A DNA stretch of 64,000 nucleotides. It comes from Candidatus Haliotispira prima (lineage in GTDB: Bacteria > Spirochaetota > Spirochaetia > SP-2023). The translations under genes and the position numbers were made by a program. The notes under the pieces are model-generated. The model was not told where the DNA came from. It worked only from the letters and a program-made list of their open reading frames with translations, and did not search any database. Of this stretch, positions 1-9,849 are shown piece after piece. The stretch is taken from the NCBI GenBank assembly GCA_029867005.1, contig CP123443.1, positions 868,001 through 932,000 on the forward strand, written 5' to 3'. Numbering within the stretch: the stretch's first letter is position 1; each line of letters opens with the position of its first letter.

Positions 1-1441
1 CCGTGTCATCTATGTGATTGAGAAACAGAGCGTTGCGGATAGCAGCATCCAGCGTGGCCACCGGGCCATCGCCAACTCCGGCTCCCATGAGGTCCAGTAC
101 CTCTCCCTCGTCATCGAGTTTGGCTTTGAGAAACAGACGACCCACCGTTTGGCTCTCAAATTCGCGGGTGCGGAAAATCTCTATGTGGTAGTTCGTCATC
201 TCAAATAGTGGCCGGAAAATGCCCAGCACCCGGCGGGCCTCCAGTTCCAGGGAAGCCTCGGCAGCTTCGTAGAGGTAGCCCCCGGCCTCTCGGGTTTTGA
301 TACGCCGGATCAGGTTGCGCACTTCCGGTGAATTTTTTTCCAGACTTTTGCTTTGGCTCGGGTTGGAATTTTGGCTGCCCATTTTGCTCTTGTGGGTATT
401 GTGCAGCTCTTGCAGCAGGGGCAGAACGGAGGCCCGCCCGGCCAACTCGGAAACGACCAAGTGCCGTTGATTGCCAACTTTGGCACTGTCGATATGCTCC
501 ATCAAAGCCGAATCTTTGAGAATTACGTCTGCGTGCTGGCCGGCTTTGTGCCCGAAGGCGGCGTCGCCGACGTAGGGCTGCTTGCGGTCCGGCACTGCGT
601 TGGTCTTCTCACTGATGTAGCGGGATAGCTCGGTCAGGCCTGACAGTTGCGGGCTACACTGTACCTCTATGCCCATCTTGAGGGAGACGTTGGGGATGAT
701 GGAAATCAGGTTGGCGTTGCCACAACGTTCGCCAATACCGTTGATGGTGCCGTGGACATGGAGGGCCCCGGCGGCCACAGCCGCCAGCGAACAGGCCACA
801 GCGCATTCGGCATCGTTGTGACAGTGGATCCCCAGCCGTTCCGGCGGAATATTTTCCTGTTTCAGCCGGTCAAAGACCTCGCTGACTTGGTGCGGTAGTG
901 TGCCGCCGTTGGTATCGCACAATACAATTCGGTCGGCTCCGGAGTCCAGAGCGGTGCGGAGAACCTGTAGCGAGTAGTCTTGGTTGCTAAAGTATCCGTC
1001 AAAGAAATGCTCGATGTCGATGATGACCTCACGGTTCCTCTGTTTAAAGCCGGAAATGGAATCGTCGATCATACGCAGATTCTCTTCCAGGCTGGTACCG
1101 ATCACTTTGTGGACGTGCGCGTCCCAACCCTTGCCCACTACTACCACTGTTGGTGTTTCGGCTTCCAGCAGGGCCTTGATGTTGGCATCCTGATCAACAG
1201 AGGCATCGGGGCGGCGCGTAGAACCGAAGGCCACGAGTTTGGCATGTTTTAGATTCAGCATCTTGGCGTGGCGAAAATATTCACTTTCGCGCTCGGATGC
1301 CAAGGGGAAACCGCCCTCAATATAGTCGATGCCAAAGGCATCCAGCCGCTCGGTAATATCCAGTTTGTCCTGTAACGAAAAGCTGATTCCAATTCCCTGA
1401 GCTCCGTCGCGCAGTGTGGTATCCAAAAATGTTACGGCCAT
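1..1441 (-). CDS. cimA: (R)-citramalate synthase, 3' end beyond window
   Basis: Condenses acetyl-CoA and pyruvate to citramalate, the first step of the threonine-independent isoleucine pathway. Minus-strand translation from ATG at 1441 begins MAVTFLDTTLRDGAQGIG and runs 480 codons without a stop to the window edge. Signatures in order are DTTLRDG (catalytic barrel start), AFGSTRR, GKGWDAHV, EHFFDGY, LCDTNGG, GIHCHND (metal-binding HxH-type motif), GIGERCGN and AFGHKAGQH. The start of the C-terminal LeuA-type dimerisation/regulatory domain follows. Family members are about 520-540 residues, so roughly 50 residues are missing. An upstream GAGG supports the start. 2-isopropylmalate and homocitrate synthases share the barrel, but AFGSTRR and GKGWDAHV favour CimA. 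Confidence 0.9.
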   Translation of the reverse strand, partial: MAVTFLDTTLRDGAQGIGISFSLQDKLDITERLDAFGIDYIEGGFPLASERESEYFRHAKMLNLKHAKLVAFGSTRRPDASVDQDANIKALLEAETPTVVVVGKGWDAHVHKVIGTSLEENLRMIDDSISGFKQRNREVIIDIEHFFDGYFSNQDYSLQVLRTALDSGADRIVLCDTNGGTLPHQVSEVFDRLKQENIPPERLGIHCHNDAECAVACSLAAVAAGALHVHGTINGIGERCGNANLISIIPNVSLKMGIEVQCSPQLSGLTELSRYISEKTNAVPDRKQPYVGDAAFGHKAGQHADVILKDSALMEHIDSAKVGNQRHLVVSELAGRASVLPLLQELHNTHKSKMGSQNSNPSQSKSLEKNSPEVRNLIRRIKTREAGGYLYEAAEASLELEARRVLGIFRPLFEMTNYHIEIFRTREFESQTVGRLFLKAKLDDEGEVLDLMGAGVGDGPVATLDAAIRNALFLNHIDDT

Positions 1442-1792
1442 AATATCCTCTACTTTTTTATGTGGGGATTTACGTGGGAAAATATATTTGCTCAAAAGTA
1501 TTCTGCGGCGTGATTCTCTCGGAAGATGCTGCTGAAGTTGTTATTTACGGGTTACAGGCAGAGATGAATCCAGACGCTTGGAATTTGGGATCGGATTGCT
1601 GTGGAAGAAAGATATTCTCCACAATCTTCACATAGTAGCGAGTTCTGTTCTGCTTCTCAATGACTGTCACCCCCGGCGCGCATAAACAAGGAAAAAAAGA
1701 TACACCGGGAAGCCACAGGAACAAAAAAACAGCACCGAGAATCCGGTGCTGTTTTTTTGTTCCTGTGGCTTCTGATTCGGATCAGAGAAAAC
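1442..1792. other. intergenic region with no gene
   Basis: No supportable coding region lies between cimA and the osmoprotectant binding protein. The only clear element is the long inverted repeat at 1709-1772. The cimA promoter is probably in 1450-1700, but no convincing -35/-10 pair was found. Confidence 0.5.
1709..1772 (-). terminator. long hairpin terminator of osmoprotectant operon
   Basis: A near-perfect inverted repeat with arms of about 29 nt contains the inner stem CAGCACCG/CGGTGCTG and a run of seven T on each side. It starts 20 nt after the stop of the binding-protein gene. Read on the minus strand, the inner stem is followed by T7, as in an intrinsic terminator, and the symmetry would let it work in both directions. 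Confidence 0.85.
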
Positions 1793-2689
1793 TTACTTGA
1801 TCAGGCTACGAGACTTGAGGAACTTGATGGCAACTTCTTTGGGTTTAATTTTCTTTTCCTCAACATCATAGTTCATGGCTGTCATCGTCTCATCATCAAT
1901 TGTACCTACCAGCTTAGCCAGAATGCCCGGAAGTTCGGGGAAACGCTCCAGAGCGTCTTGGCGGGCCACAGTGACGGCATAGTAGGGAGGGAAGAACGAC
2001 AGATCGTCTTCGAGAAGCACCATGTCGAAACGCTTCAGTTTTGCATCGGTCGAGAAGGCATCCGTATAGTCTGCCTGGTTTTCTATGATGGCCTTGTAGC
2101 GCAAGCCAATTTCCAATTGGACGATGGGCTGTTCAGGCTCAAATCCGTATGCAGCAAACATCGGACCTGAACCATCTGTGTCGCGGGAAATGAATTCACT
2201 GTCAAAACCGGCAACCAAGTCGAGGTGATTGCGCAGATCGGAGATTTTGCTAATGCCCAGCTCTTCAGCGCGAGTGCGTAGCATGCCGATGGCATAAGTG
2301 TTGTTGAGACCAAACGGATCAAACACTTTCATTTGGTACTTGTCGTTCATTTCCTGTTGCGCGATGCGCAGAGACTCTTCGGCAGAGACTTTCTCTGTTT
2401 TCTTGAGGTGAGCTTGGTAAATAGTTCCGGTGTAGTCGGGGTAAATGTCGATGTCCCCATTTTGCATAGCTTCCCACACCAGAAAAGTAGCTCCGAGATT
2501 TGGCTTGGTGATGACTTCAATGTCACTGTTTCCGGACACCAATTCGCTTACGATGTGGGCCAGAACGATATTCTCTGTAAAATTTTTAGACGCAATAGTC
2601 AGCGTCTTACTGCCTTTTTGGCCACCACAAGAGCTAAATAGCAGTATCATTGAGAATAAAGATAAAATTTTCCATTTGTTAATGGTCAT
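1793..2689 (-). CDS. glycine betaine/choline ABC transporter substrate-binding lipoprotein
   Basis: Periplasmic or surface-anchored solute receptor of an OpuC/YehZ-type osmoprotectant importer. It starts MTINKWKILSLFSMILLFSSC: a signal peptide with lipobox FSSC. SKNFTENIVLAHI, PNLGATFLVWEAMQNGDIDIYPDYTGT and a C-terminal PPYYAVTVA stretch are typical of the OpuAC-like domain. The start at 2689 is chosen over 2743 because GGAAGG lies just upstream and it puts the signal peptide at the N-terminus. It is last in the operon but separated from the permease by about 390 nt, so it may have its own promoter. Substrate (betaine, choline or proline betaine) cannot be read from sequence. Confidence 0.88.
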   Translation of the reverse strand: MTINKWKILSLFSMILLFSSCGGQKGSKTLTIASKNFTENIVLAHIVSELVSGNSDIEVITKPNLGATFLVWEAMQNGDIDIYPDYTGTIYQAHLKKTEKVSAEESLRIAQQEMNDKYQMKVFDPFGLNNTYAIGMLRTRAEELGISKISDLRNHLDLVAGFDSEFISRDTDGSGPMFAAYGFEPEQPIVQLEIGLRYKAIIENQADYTDAFSTDAKLKRFDMVLLEDDLSFFPPYYAVTVARQDALERFPELPGILAKLVGTIDDETMTAMNYDVEEKKIKPKEVAIKFLKSRSLIK

Positions 2690-3077
2690 AAATATTTCCT
2701 TCCTTTGGTCTCTGCTGAAAATTGTAGATTTTGTAACAAACATTGGGCTTTATCGCAGGAAACTTCGCATGGGCACCCTTACATATGCTGCAATTCGTAA
2801 ATCGGAGATTGTAACAGTGCCCGTTGTTTGCCTTTCATTTGCCGTTTGTTCGCAGCGAAAGTAGAATTTCAGACAGATTCTTGTAAAAAATTGTGAGATG
2901 CGGGTTTATGAAAGATCACAGATTGTCGTGACGGCAATATCTTATTATTCATCATATAAATGGCATACATTCTCCTCTAGGTTGTCAGAACTAAGTTTTT
3001 GATTTCCGAATTACACGGAAAGGTTTTTGAATTACCCGGAGTTCAGGAATAGCTGCGGCGATATTGCCGAGCTGATC
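2690..3077. other. intergenic gap inside the osmoprotectant operon
   Basis: About 390 nt with no supportable gene. A second permease gene, present in many OpuC/Yeh operons, is not visible here. The gap could hold a separate promoter or processing site for the binding-protein gene, but no clear one was recognised. Confidence 0.4.
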
Positions 3078-3701
3078 CTAATTTCGATCCAGCCATTTAC
3101 CGAGAACAATCAGAATCGTGTCCAGTATTACGGCCAGCAGCGCGGAGGGGACGGCTCCCAGCAGAATTAGGTTCGTATCGAGGATATTGATACCCCGAAA
3201 AATAAAGGTTCCCAAGGCTCCGGCCCCGATGGCCGCAACCAGAGTTGCAATACCGACACAGGTAACCGTGGCAACGCGGATGCCGGTGGTGATTACCGGC
3301 AGAGCCAGGGGGATTTGGACTTTGAACAAAACTTGCCATTTGGTCATACCCACACCTGTGGCACTTTCCACAATCGCGGGGTCAATCTGTTTAATTCCGA
3401 CAATTGTGTTCTGCACGATGACCAAAAGAGAGTATATGACCAAAGCGATTACGCTGGGTTTGAAACCGATACCTGCAATGGGGATCAGGAAGCCCAGCAG
3501 TGCCAGGCTGGGGATGGTCTGCATCACGCTCAGAAAGTACTGCACCAGTGGAGCTATGCGCTGGAAATGCACCAGCAGCAACCCCAAGGGTACACCGATG
3601 AGTACCGCGATAGATACTGAAGATACAGTGATTTGCAAATGCTCACCGGTTCTTAGCAGAACTTCTTCAATGTTTTCGAAAAAATAGGCCAGGAAACTCA
3701 T
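3078..3701 (-). CDS. osmoprotectant ABC transporter permease
   Basis: Inner-membrane subunit of the importer, 207 residues, as usual for OpuCB/YehW permeases. Several hydrophobic segments are visible, with the binding-protein-dependent transport (EAA-like) region around residues 115-150 (ESATGVGMTKWQVLFKVQIP), which contacts the ATPase. The start overlaps the last codons of the ATPase gene (ATGA-type overlap), so translation is probably coupled. Only one permease gene is present, implying a homodimeric channel unless a partner lies elsewhere. Confidence 0.9.
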   Translation of the reverse strand: MSFLAYFFENIEEVLLRTGEHLQITVSSVSIAVLIGVPLGLLLVHFQRIAPLVQYFLSVMQTIPSLALLGFLIPIAGIGFKPSVIALVIYSLLVIVQNTIVGIKQIDPAIVESATGVGMTKWQVLFKVQIPLALPVITTGIRVATVTCVGIATLVAAIGAGALGTFIFRGINILDTNLILLGAVPSALLAVILDTILIVLGKWLDRN

Positions 3702-4444
3702 TTTTTGATTTCCTCCTTTAGAATGCTCATGTGGCGTGCGATAAAGCGTTCGACAAATTCGTTGGCGGGCTCATGCACAATTTGGTATGGGGTGCCGATT
3801 TGAGCAATCTCTCCTCCTTCAAACAGACAAATCTTGTCACCGATAGTAAATGCCTCATGAATGTCATGCGTCACGAAAACAATTGTCTTTTGTATTAAAT
3901 GCTTTACCGAAGAAAACTCTTCCTGGATTTCTTCCCTGGTAATTGGGTCGAGAGCCCCAAAGGGTTCATCCATCAGCACAATATTGGGGTTGCCAATCAG
4001 TGCCCGGCCCACACCAATGCGTTGTCGTTGCCCGCCGGAAAGCTGACGGGGTCTGCGTTTGAGCAAATCCCGATCAATTTGCAGCAAGTTCAAAACATTA
4101 TCAAGCCATTTTGCCGTTTCCTCGGCAGACCAGCGCAGCAATTTCGGTACGATAGTCAAATTGTCGTAGATGTTCAGGTGTGGAAACAATCCAATATTTT
4201 GGAAGACGTAGCCAACGTTGCGGCGGAGCCGGATAGGATTCCAGTCCATGACAGATATTCCATTGATTAAAATGTCGCCTGAGTCAAAAGGAATCAAGCG
4301 GTTTATCATCTTTAAGGTCGTTGTCTTTCCGCAACCACTACGCCCCAATAGTACTAGTGTTTCGCCTTCTTCAACTTGGAACGAAACGTTTTTTATGGCA
4401 TGGTTATTCCCATAAAATTTATTTACATCTTTAAGCTCTATCAT
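3698..4444 (-). CDS. osmoprotectant ABC transporter ATP-binding protein
   Basis: ATPase that powers the betaine/choline-type importer, 248 residues. Walker A is GRSGCGKTT (about residues 33-41), followed by a Q-loop, signature LSGGQRQR, Walker B IVLMDEP and H-loop VTHD. It lacks the C-terminal CBS pair found in some OpuCA/ProV proteins that sense ionic strength, so it is a short YehX-like form. First gene of the operon, with an extended -10 promoter just upstream. Confidence 0.9.
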   Translation of the reverse strand: MIELKDVNKFYGNNHAIKNVSFQVEEGETLVLLGRSGCGKTTTLKMINRLIPFDSGDILINGISVMDWNPIRLRRNVGYVFQNIGLFPHLNIYDNLTIVPKLLRWSAEETAKWLDNVLNLLQIDRDLLKRRPRQLSGGQRQRIGVGRALIGNPNIVLMDEPFGALDPITREEIQEEFSSVKHLIQKTIVFVTHDIHEAFTIGDKICLFEGGEIAQIGTPYQIVHEPANEFVERFIARHMSILKEEIKK

Positions 4445-4465
4445 AACAATCCTAAAAAATTAATA

Positions 4466-4474
4466 ATTATAGCA
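4466..4474 (-). promoter_or_regulatory. extended -10 promoter of osmoprotectant operon
   Basis: On the minus strand the sequence is TGCTATAAT, an extended -10 element (TGn before TATAAT), about 22 nt before the ATPase start codon. No good -35 is visible, which extended -10 promoters tolerate. Confidence 0.6.
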
Positions 4475-5092
4475 CATTTTGCGCATTAGTGTATCTGTTA
4501 CCTCTTGGCACAATTGTCATCTATTCGGTAGCCCTTGTCAAGTTCTCCTCACAAATCCACTGTGTATTTAGTCTTTTTAATAAAAGATTAAACATTAATT
4601 ATAATGTTGTGGAAACATGGTGTTTTTAGCGGATACACTTTTGATTTTAATTTCAATATAAAATAATGTAATAACTTGTATTAATAGTTATTATCGTATT
4701 TATGTATATATTATAATAAAGGATTAAACAGTGGCTGTCGGAAAAATATATGGGGAATCAGGTTGCGAAATTACGAAATGAAAAAATGATTCTTAAAAAA
4801 AGAGCCTAAGCTAAATTTGTCAATGGTAGGTCGGTGTTTTGTAAAGTTGGGAATCCATAGTCACCCAAAATTTTTGCTGTGACAAGAATATGGGCTCATG
4901 TTCTGTTTTTTTGGCAGGAAAATGAATGGTCAATACCTAACGTGTGTGAAAAAGTTAGCAGGCAGAAAAGTGGAGTCTGCCAATGAAAATAAAAGACTTT
5001 TTTATTCAATGACAAAATTATAATTTTTATTTTTTAGCTAAATATTATTAAAAAAATTTAGTCAATTCTCTAATTTCAGGACCTGCTTGTTC
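4475..5092. other. long AT-rich intergenic region between divergent transport operons
   Basis: No supportable gene. The stretch is strongly AT-rich, unlike the flanking genes. It contains poly-A and poly-T runs but no recognised RNA gene. Confidence 0.4.
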
Positions 5093-5249
5093 AGAGCCCC
5101 TTTGATTTAAGATCTTTCCGAGGTTCTTTAATAGGATACGGTTCCGAGGCAGTGGGGCTCTACGATATCTGCGTGTGTTGGACCCGGTACCTCGTGGTTG
5201 TGAGAGAATATTGGGACAGGATACGGACAGTCGGGATTAGGTACCGGGT
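5093..5249 (+). promoter_or_regulatory. candidate structured 5' leader (two long-range stems)
   Basis: Two perfect inverted repeats lie in tandem upstream of the amino acid ABC operon: AGAGCCCC (5093-5100) with GGGGCTCT (5154-5161), and ACCCGGTACC (5182-5191) with GGTACCGGGT (5240-5249). Each encloses about 50 nt. Short direct repeats (TTCCGAGG-like and AGGATACGG) lie inside. This could be a folded leader RNA or protein-binding DNA. No known riboswitch core was recognised. Confidence 0.4.
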
Positions 5250-5407
5250 CGAATTCGGAAGGCTTCCGTTTGTTTTGCGGAGAGTTTTGCGGCTTTGCAG
5301 AATGCAGGAAATTTCGGTAAAGTGGTCATTCGCAGGAAGGTGCCTTAACAATGGATTATAGGGTGTCCATTTTGTGTGATTCTAAAGAGATATTTGAGGA
5401 GACAAAT

Positions 5408-6196
5408 ATGATGAAAAAGATGTTGACAGTGTTAGCCGTGAGCACTGTTTTGCTGGTTTTGGTTGCTTGTGCGAAGAAACAAGATGGTTCTGAGGCAGAG
5501 CAGGGTGGCGGTAGTGCCGATGGGCCGCGCGTGATTAGAGTGGCCACAGATGCCACTTGGCCTCCGATGGAATATGTCAATGACCAAAAAGAAATTGTCG
5601 GTTTTGACATCGATGTATTTAAAGCGGCAGCCAAGGCCGCCGGTTTTCAGATCGAAGTGCAGAATGCGGCTTGGGACGGGATATTTGCGGGTTTGGGTAA
5701 CGGCAGCTATGAGGCTGTAATTTCTTCCGTAACCATTACAGAAGAGCGCAAGCAGGCCATGGATTTTTCGATCCCCTACATTAATGCCGGCCAAGTTCTG
5801 ATTGTTCGGAATGAGACGAATGACGTGACTGCGTTAAGTGATCTGGTCGGTTCGGAAGTTGGTGCCCAGATTGGTACGACCGGGGCACTGGCTGTGCAGG
5901 GAGTGGATGGAGTCAACCTGAAAACTTATGACGAGTTGGGTTTGGCGATTGCCGACTTGGCCAATGGTAAGTTGGAAGGGGTTGTTGCCGATACGCCGAT
6001 TGCTGCCGATTTCGCCCTGAATAACGCCGAATATAAAGATATCCTCAAAATTGTGGGTGATCCGTTCACCGAGGAATACTACGGTATCGCGGTTAAGAAG
6101 GACAACGGAGAGGTTTTGGGATTGATCAACAAAGGTCTGGAGAGTATTAAGGCTTCCGGTGAGCTGGACCAATTGATACAGAAGTGGCTCAAATAG
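5408..6196 (+). CDS. polar amino acid ABC transporter substrate-binding lipoprotein
   Basis: Family 3 solute-binding protein (GlnH/ArtJ/HisJ type), about 262 residues. The start MMKKMLTVLAVSTVLLVLVAC gives a lipoprotein signal peptide with lipobox VLVAC. It is preferred to an upstream ATG at 5351 because GAGGAG precedes it. VATDATWPPMEYVN, VGFDIDVFKAAAKAAG, WDGIFAGLGNGSYEAVIS and TEERKQAMDFSIPY are family landmarks. It overlaps the permease start. The amino acid bound cannot be determined from these motifs. Confidence 0.92.
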   Translation: MMKKMLTVLAVSTVLLVLVACAKKQDGSEAEQGGGSADGPRVIRVATDATWPPMEYVNDQKEIVGFDIDVFKAAAKAAGFQIEVQNAAWDGIFAGLGNGSYEAVISSVTITEERKQAMDFSIPYINAGQVLIVRNETNDVTALSDLVGSEVGAQIGTTGALAVQGVDGVNLKTYDELGLAIADLANGKLEGVVADTPIAADFALNNAEYKDILKIVGDPFTEEYYGIAVKKDNGEVLGLINKGLESIKASGELDQLIQKWLK

Positions 6197-6984
6197 ATTT
6201 GGAGAATAAGAAGCTCCGCATTCAAGTTAATGACGGGGCTCTGATTCCGGCCAAGGGTGACCGTTCCGGCCTGGTGTCTTGGCACCTGACCTTTTGGGGT
6301 GCCTTGGCTGTGATTGCAATTCTGGTGATATGGAAGCCGGAGCCATACCTGCGTATTCTTGATTTCCTGCCGGACGGCATCTTGGTGACCTTTCAGGTCA
6401 CGGTTCTGTCCATCATCTTTGCGACCATGATCGGCCTGCTGGCCGGTCTGGGGCAAGTTGTCCATTCCGCTTGGATTAATCGGATTACGGTGATTTATAT
6501 CGAGGTAATACGAGGCATTCCGCTGCTGGTGCAGCTATTTTACATTTATTATGCGTTGGGCCGTTTTCTCAATGTGCAGGGAATGGTTGCTGCGGTCATC
6601 GCCATGGCAGTCTGCTACGGGGCTTACATGGGCGAGATTTTTCGTGCCGGGATTCAGTCCATTCCCAAGGGGCAGATGGAGGCGGCGATTGCTTTGGGCA
6701 TGACACGTCGTCAGGCCATCCGCAAAGTCATTTTGCCACAGACGGTGCGCATTACTCTGCCAGCCATCGGCAACGAGTTTATCGCTTTATTGAAGGACTC
6801 CTCCTTGGTTTCCGTGTTGGCTATTAGTGATTTGCTGCGTCGTGGCCGCGAGTTTGCTTCCACCAGTTTTCTGTATTTTGAAACGTATACCATGGTTGCC
6901 TTGGTTTACCTGGTGTTTACATTGTTTCTGTCTCGGCTGGTTGGGCTGATGGAAGACCGTATGAATAAGGGCAATGAAGGCTAA
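6184..6984 (+). CDS. polar amino acid ABC transporter permease
   Basis: HisM/GlnP-family membrane subunit, 266 residues, GTG start overlapping the previous gene by 13 nt. A hydrophilic N-terminus of about 35 residues precedes the first membrane segment. EVIRGIPLLVQLFYIYYALG and the EAA-like loop EAAIALGMTRRQAIRKVILPQ (ATPase contact) are characteristic. Second gene of the operon. Confidence 0.92.
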   Translation: MAQIDLENKKLRIQVNDGALIPAKGDRSGLVSWHLTFWGALAVIAILVIWKPEPYLRILDFLPDGILVTFQVTVLSIIFATMIGLLAGLGQVVHSAWINRITVIYIEVIRGIPLLVQLFYIYYALGRFLNVQGMVAAVIAMAVCYGAYMGEIFRAGIQSIPKGQMEAAIALGMTRRQAIRKVILPQTVRITLPAIGNEFIALLKDSSLVSVLAISDLLRRGREFASTSFLYFETYTMVALVYLVFTLFLSRLVGLMEDRMNKGNEG

Positions 6985-7095
6985 TGATCCGGGTATGTAC
7001 CCCAACATGGTTTGGAGTAAGGTTCCGGGGACGGTTTGGGGTTCAGGTTCGGGGTGTCCTGAAATATGTTTCGGAAGTATGTATTGGGGACATAT

Positions 7096-7836
7096 ATGAA
7101 TAACCAGATTGTGATTCGCCAGGCTGTCAAACAGTTTGGCAATGCCCGGGCTTTGGACCGAGTAGATTTGGACATCGCCGTGGGCGAGGTTGTTTTGATT
7201 ATCGGGCCTTCGGGTAGCGGGAAGTCCACTCTGCTGCGTTCTGTGAACCGATTGGAGTACCTGAGCAGCGGGGATATTTGGATAGACGGCGTTTCCGTGA
7301 CGGATTCTAATGTTTCTGCGGCGGATATATGCGATATCCGTGGAGAAGTGGGCATGGTTTTTCAGGAGTTCAATTTATTCTCGCATCTGAATGTGCTGGA
7401 CAATATTACTCTGGCACCAATTACGGTAAGTAAGGTTCTGAAACGTGAAGCCCGGGAACAGGCCCTCGGTCTGCTGGAAATGGTTGGACTTGCGGACCGG
7501 GGAACTTCGTTTCCCGGCCAACTGTCCGGCGGACAGAAACAACGTGTGGCGATTGCCCGCGCTTTGGCTATGAGCCCTAAGGCTATGTTGTTTGACGAAC
7601 CAACCAGCGCTCTGGACCCGGAAATGGTGAAAGAAGTACTGGACATAATGCAGCGGCTGGCTCAAGAGGGTATGACGATGATGATCGTGTCGCACGAAAT
7701 GGGTTTTGCCCGTGCGGCTGCTGACCGTGTGGTGTTTATGGACCAAGGCCAGATCGTTGAGCAGGGGCCGCCGGATCAGGTTTTTGACCACCCGCAGGAA
7801 GAGCGTACTCGCAAATTTTTGGAGCATATTCTGTAA
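7096..7836 (+). CDS. polar amino acid ABC transporter ATP-binding protein
   Basis: GlnQ/HisP-type ATPase, about 246 residues. Walker [11 protein letters not shown]-loop [11 protein letters not shown], signature LSGGQKQR, Walker [16 protein letters not shown] and H-loop VSHEMGFA are all intact. The start at 7096 ([11 protein letters not shown]) is preferred to 7066 because it matches family length and has GGGGAC just upstream. Third gene of the operon, about 110 nt after the permease. Confidence 0.92.
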   Translation: MNNQIVIRQAVKQFGNARALDRVDLDIAVGEVVLIIGPSGSGKSTLLRSVNRLEYLSSGDIWIDGVSVTDSNVSAADICDIRGEVGMVFQEFNLFSHLNVLDNITLAPITVSKVLKREAREQALGLLEMVGLADRGTSFPGQLSGGQKQRVAIARALAMSPKAMLFDEPTSALDPEMVKEVLDIMQRLAQEGMTMMIVSHEMGFARAAADRVVFMDQGQIVEQGPPDQVFDHPQEERTRKFLEHIL

Positions 7837-8178
7837 CGATAGGAATTCCTTGGCCATTTTGAGATGCGTCGTTTATCCCGGTGCCTTTTACCTTGGGGCC
7901 ATTCATCTTGGTTTCTTTATATATACCGTGGTCTTGTTGACCTTGACCTTGGAGAAGGTTTTCTTGCCGCCCCTCCGAAGTTAATAGTCTTTCAACGCTA
8001 AAACTGCTTCATAGTTGGGATCTTCTGCCATTATATCCTATCACAGATGTGAATCTTTTATTGACTATTGATTATTGACGGGTCGGCTTGCCGAAAATCT
8101 GTATTGGGTTAGAATGCTGCCAAACTTGGGGCGTTCGTGCTCCTGAGAGATTCTTCCGGAGAGATTCCGGCCTGAGAG
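7837..8178. other. intergenic region with no gene
   Basis: About 340 nt between the amino acid transporter operon and the envelope cluster. No RNA gene or strong terminator hairpin was recognised. Confidence 0.4.
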
Positions 8179-9645
8179 ATGCCCATGAAGTGCCACCCTC
8201 CACATTTTTTCTCTGTAGTTTCTTTTTTTGCGGCTGCTGTGACCCGGCAGAAGGGGCCGACCGGCAGAAGCCTTCGCAACTTCTGGGTGTTTATTGTGTT
8301 CCTGGCCCTGCTGCCCCGGCCGCTGGCGGCCTACTTGGACCCGGGCACAGGCAGCATGCTGTTTTCCGCTTTGGTTGGTCTGGTTTCCACCCTGTACTTT
8401 ACTTTGCGCAGCAGTGTGTTTACCCTGCGGGTCAAGGTGGCCGGGCTTTTGGCCAAAGTCGGCCGGGCCGATTCGAAAGGCTTAGCCAGGGACCAAGTCG
8501 GAACGGGAGAACCGCACAGCATCGTCTTCTTTTCTGAGGGCAGACAATACTGGAATTGTTTTTGGCCCATATTGCGGGAATTGGAAGCGCGTCAGGTGGC
8601 AGCAGCTTACTGGACAATGGATACAGAGGATCCCGGCCTGAGTCAGGATTTCAGGTACATCACAGTTCGTTTTATCGGTAAGGGCTATGCGGCCTTTGCC
8701 CGGATGAATAGCCTGGAGGCAGATGTCTGCGTCATGACTACGCCGGGGCTGGATGTGTTGCAAATCCGCCGTTCAAAAAAAGTGGGACATTACAGTCACA
8801 TCATCCATGCGTTGGACGATTGCACGACCTACCGCGTTTTTGGCACAGATTATTTCGATTCGGTTTTGCTTTCCGGGCAGCACCAGGCGGAAGCCTTGGA
8901 CGGGCTTGAAGCTGTGCGAAATATTTCCCGGAAGCAAAAGCATATTGTTGGCTGCACCTATCTGGATGTCTTGCAGGAAAAGCTGGATGGACTGCGCAGG
9001 ACGGATGACAAACGGGAGGATGCGGCAGGCTGCGAACCGAACGGAAGTGCACAAAGCTGTTTCCGTTTGTTGATCGCGCCCTCTTGGGGGCCGAATGGCC
9101 TTTTGGCCAAGTATGGTCTGGATTTGCTTCGGCCCTTGCTGGACAGCGGTTACCGGCTGATTGTGCGGCCCCACCCTCAGAGCGCGGTTTCCGAAACAGA
9201 GCTGCTGACGGACCTGAGGACGCAGTTGGCCCCCTGGCCGGAACAGGTGGAGTGGGACTTTGAGCGCGAGAATATTCGTGCTTTCCTGAATTCGGATGCC
9301 ATGATTTCGGACTTCTCTTCGGTGATTTGTGATTATCTGATCCTAATGGAGAAGCCGGTTTTTATTTCTGAGTTCGAGTTCAACTACGATGGCTATGATG
9401 CTATGGACCTACTGCCGCGTGAGCCTTGGGTCATTCGGGCCGGGCGTGAGGTCGGGATTCCGTTCCGCAAGGAAGACATTGCCCGATTGCCGCATTTGCT
9501 GGAGGAGAGCTTGCAGGGCGAGGCCGCGCAGGCGTTTCGCCACAAACTGGCAGAACTCCGAGATTACGCCTACCGATACCCGGGCGAGGCAGGGCGGCGC
9601 AGTGCCGATACTATCCTCCAAATTCTGGAGGATGCCAAGGTCTGA
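8179..9645 (+). CDS. CDP-glycerol glycerophosphotransferase family protein (TagB/TagF-like)
   Basis: Likely transfers a glycerophosphate-type or similar group in envelope polymer synthesis. A hydrophobic N-terminus (about 35-75, including AYLDPGTGSMLFSALVG) suggests membrane association. The catalytic half has features of the family: TTPGLDVLQIRRSKKVGHYSH, RLLIAPSWGPNGLLAKYG, RLIVRPHPQS (conserved RPHP), NSDAMISDFSSVICDYLI (SDxSS) and KPVFISEFEF. Followed at 204 nt by the YidC-like/sulfatase fusion, which also looks like a polyol-phosphate enzyme. The true start is uncertain because several in-frame starts precede the first hydrophobic segment. Confidence 0.75.
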   Translation: MPMKCHPPHFFSVVSFFAAAVTRQKGPTGRSLRNFWVFIVFLALLPRPLAAYLDPGTGSMLFSALVGLVSTLYFTLRSSVFTLRVKVAGLLAKVGRADSKGLARDQVGTGEPHSIVFFSEGRQYWNCFWPILRELEARQVAAAYWTMDTEDPGLSQDFRYITVRFIGKGYAAFARMNSLEADVCVMTTPGLDVLQIRRSKKVGHYSHIIHALDDCTTYRVFGTDYFDSVLLSGQHQAEALDGLEAVRNISRKQKHIVGCTYLDVLQEKLDGLRRTDDKREDAAGCEPNGSAQSCFRLLIAPSWGPNGLLAKYGLDLLRPLLDSGYRLIVRPHPQSAVSETELLTDLRTQLAPWPEQVEWDFERENIRAFLNSDAMISDFSSVICDYLILMEKPVFISEFEFNYDGYDAMDLLPREPWVIRAGREVGIPFRKEDIARLPHLLEESLQGEAAQAFRHKLAELRDYAYRYPGEAGRRSADTILQILEDAKV

Positions 9646-9849
9646 CGAACCGGAGGTTCGGAGTGTCGTCTGTTCTCTGTTTGATGTATTATTTCAACAT
9701 ATATCATTTTAATTGGTTGAACAGAAGCAATCCAAGCTCTTTTAAAGTTGAGAAAAAATTGGGAAATGGAAAAACCAAACTCTTAGACGGGTTTGCTGCA
9801 AAGTCTCCCTTAATCATCTCCGGCCGTCTTCTAAGCAAAGGAACTCATT

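Noticed and set aside
14..1252. Plus-strand open frames at the left edge
   Set aside because: They are opposite the cimA reading frame, which shows clear family motifs on the minus strand.
5093..5249. Lysine riboswitch or T-box
   Set aside because: No conserved core or T-box sequence recognised; only inverted repeats are visible.
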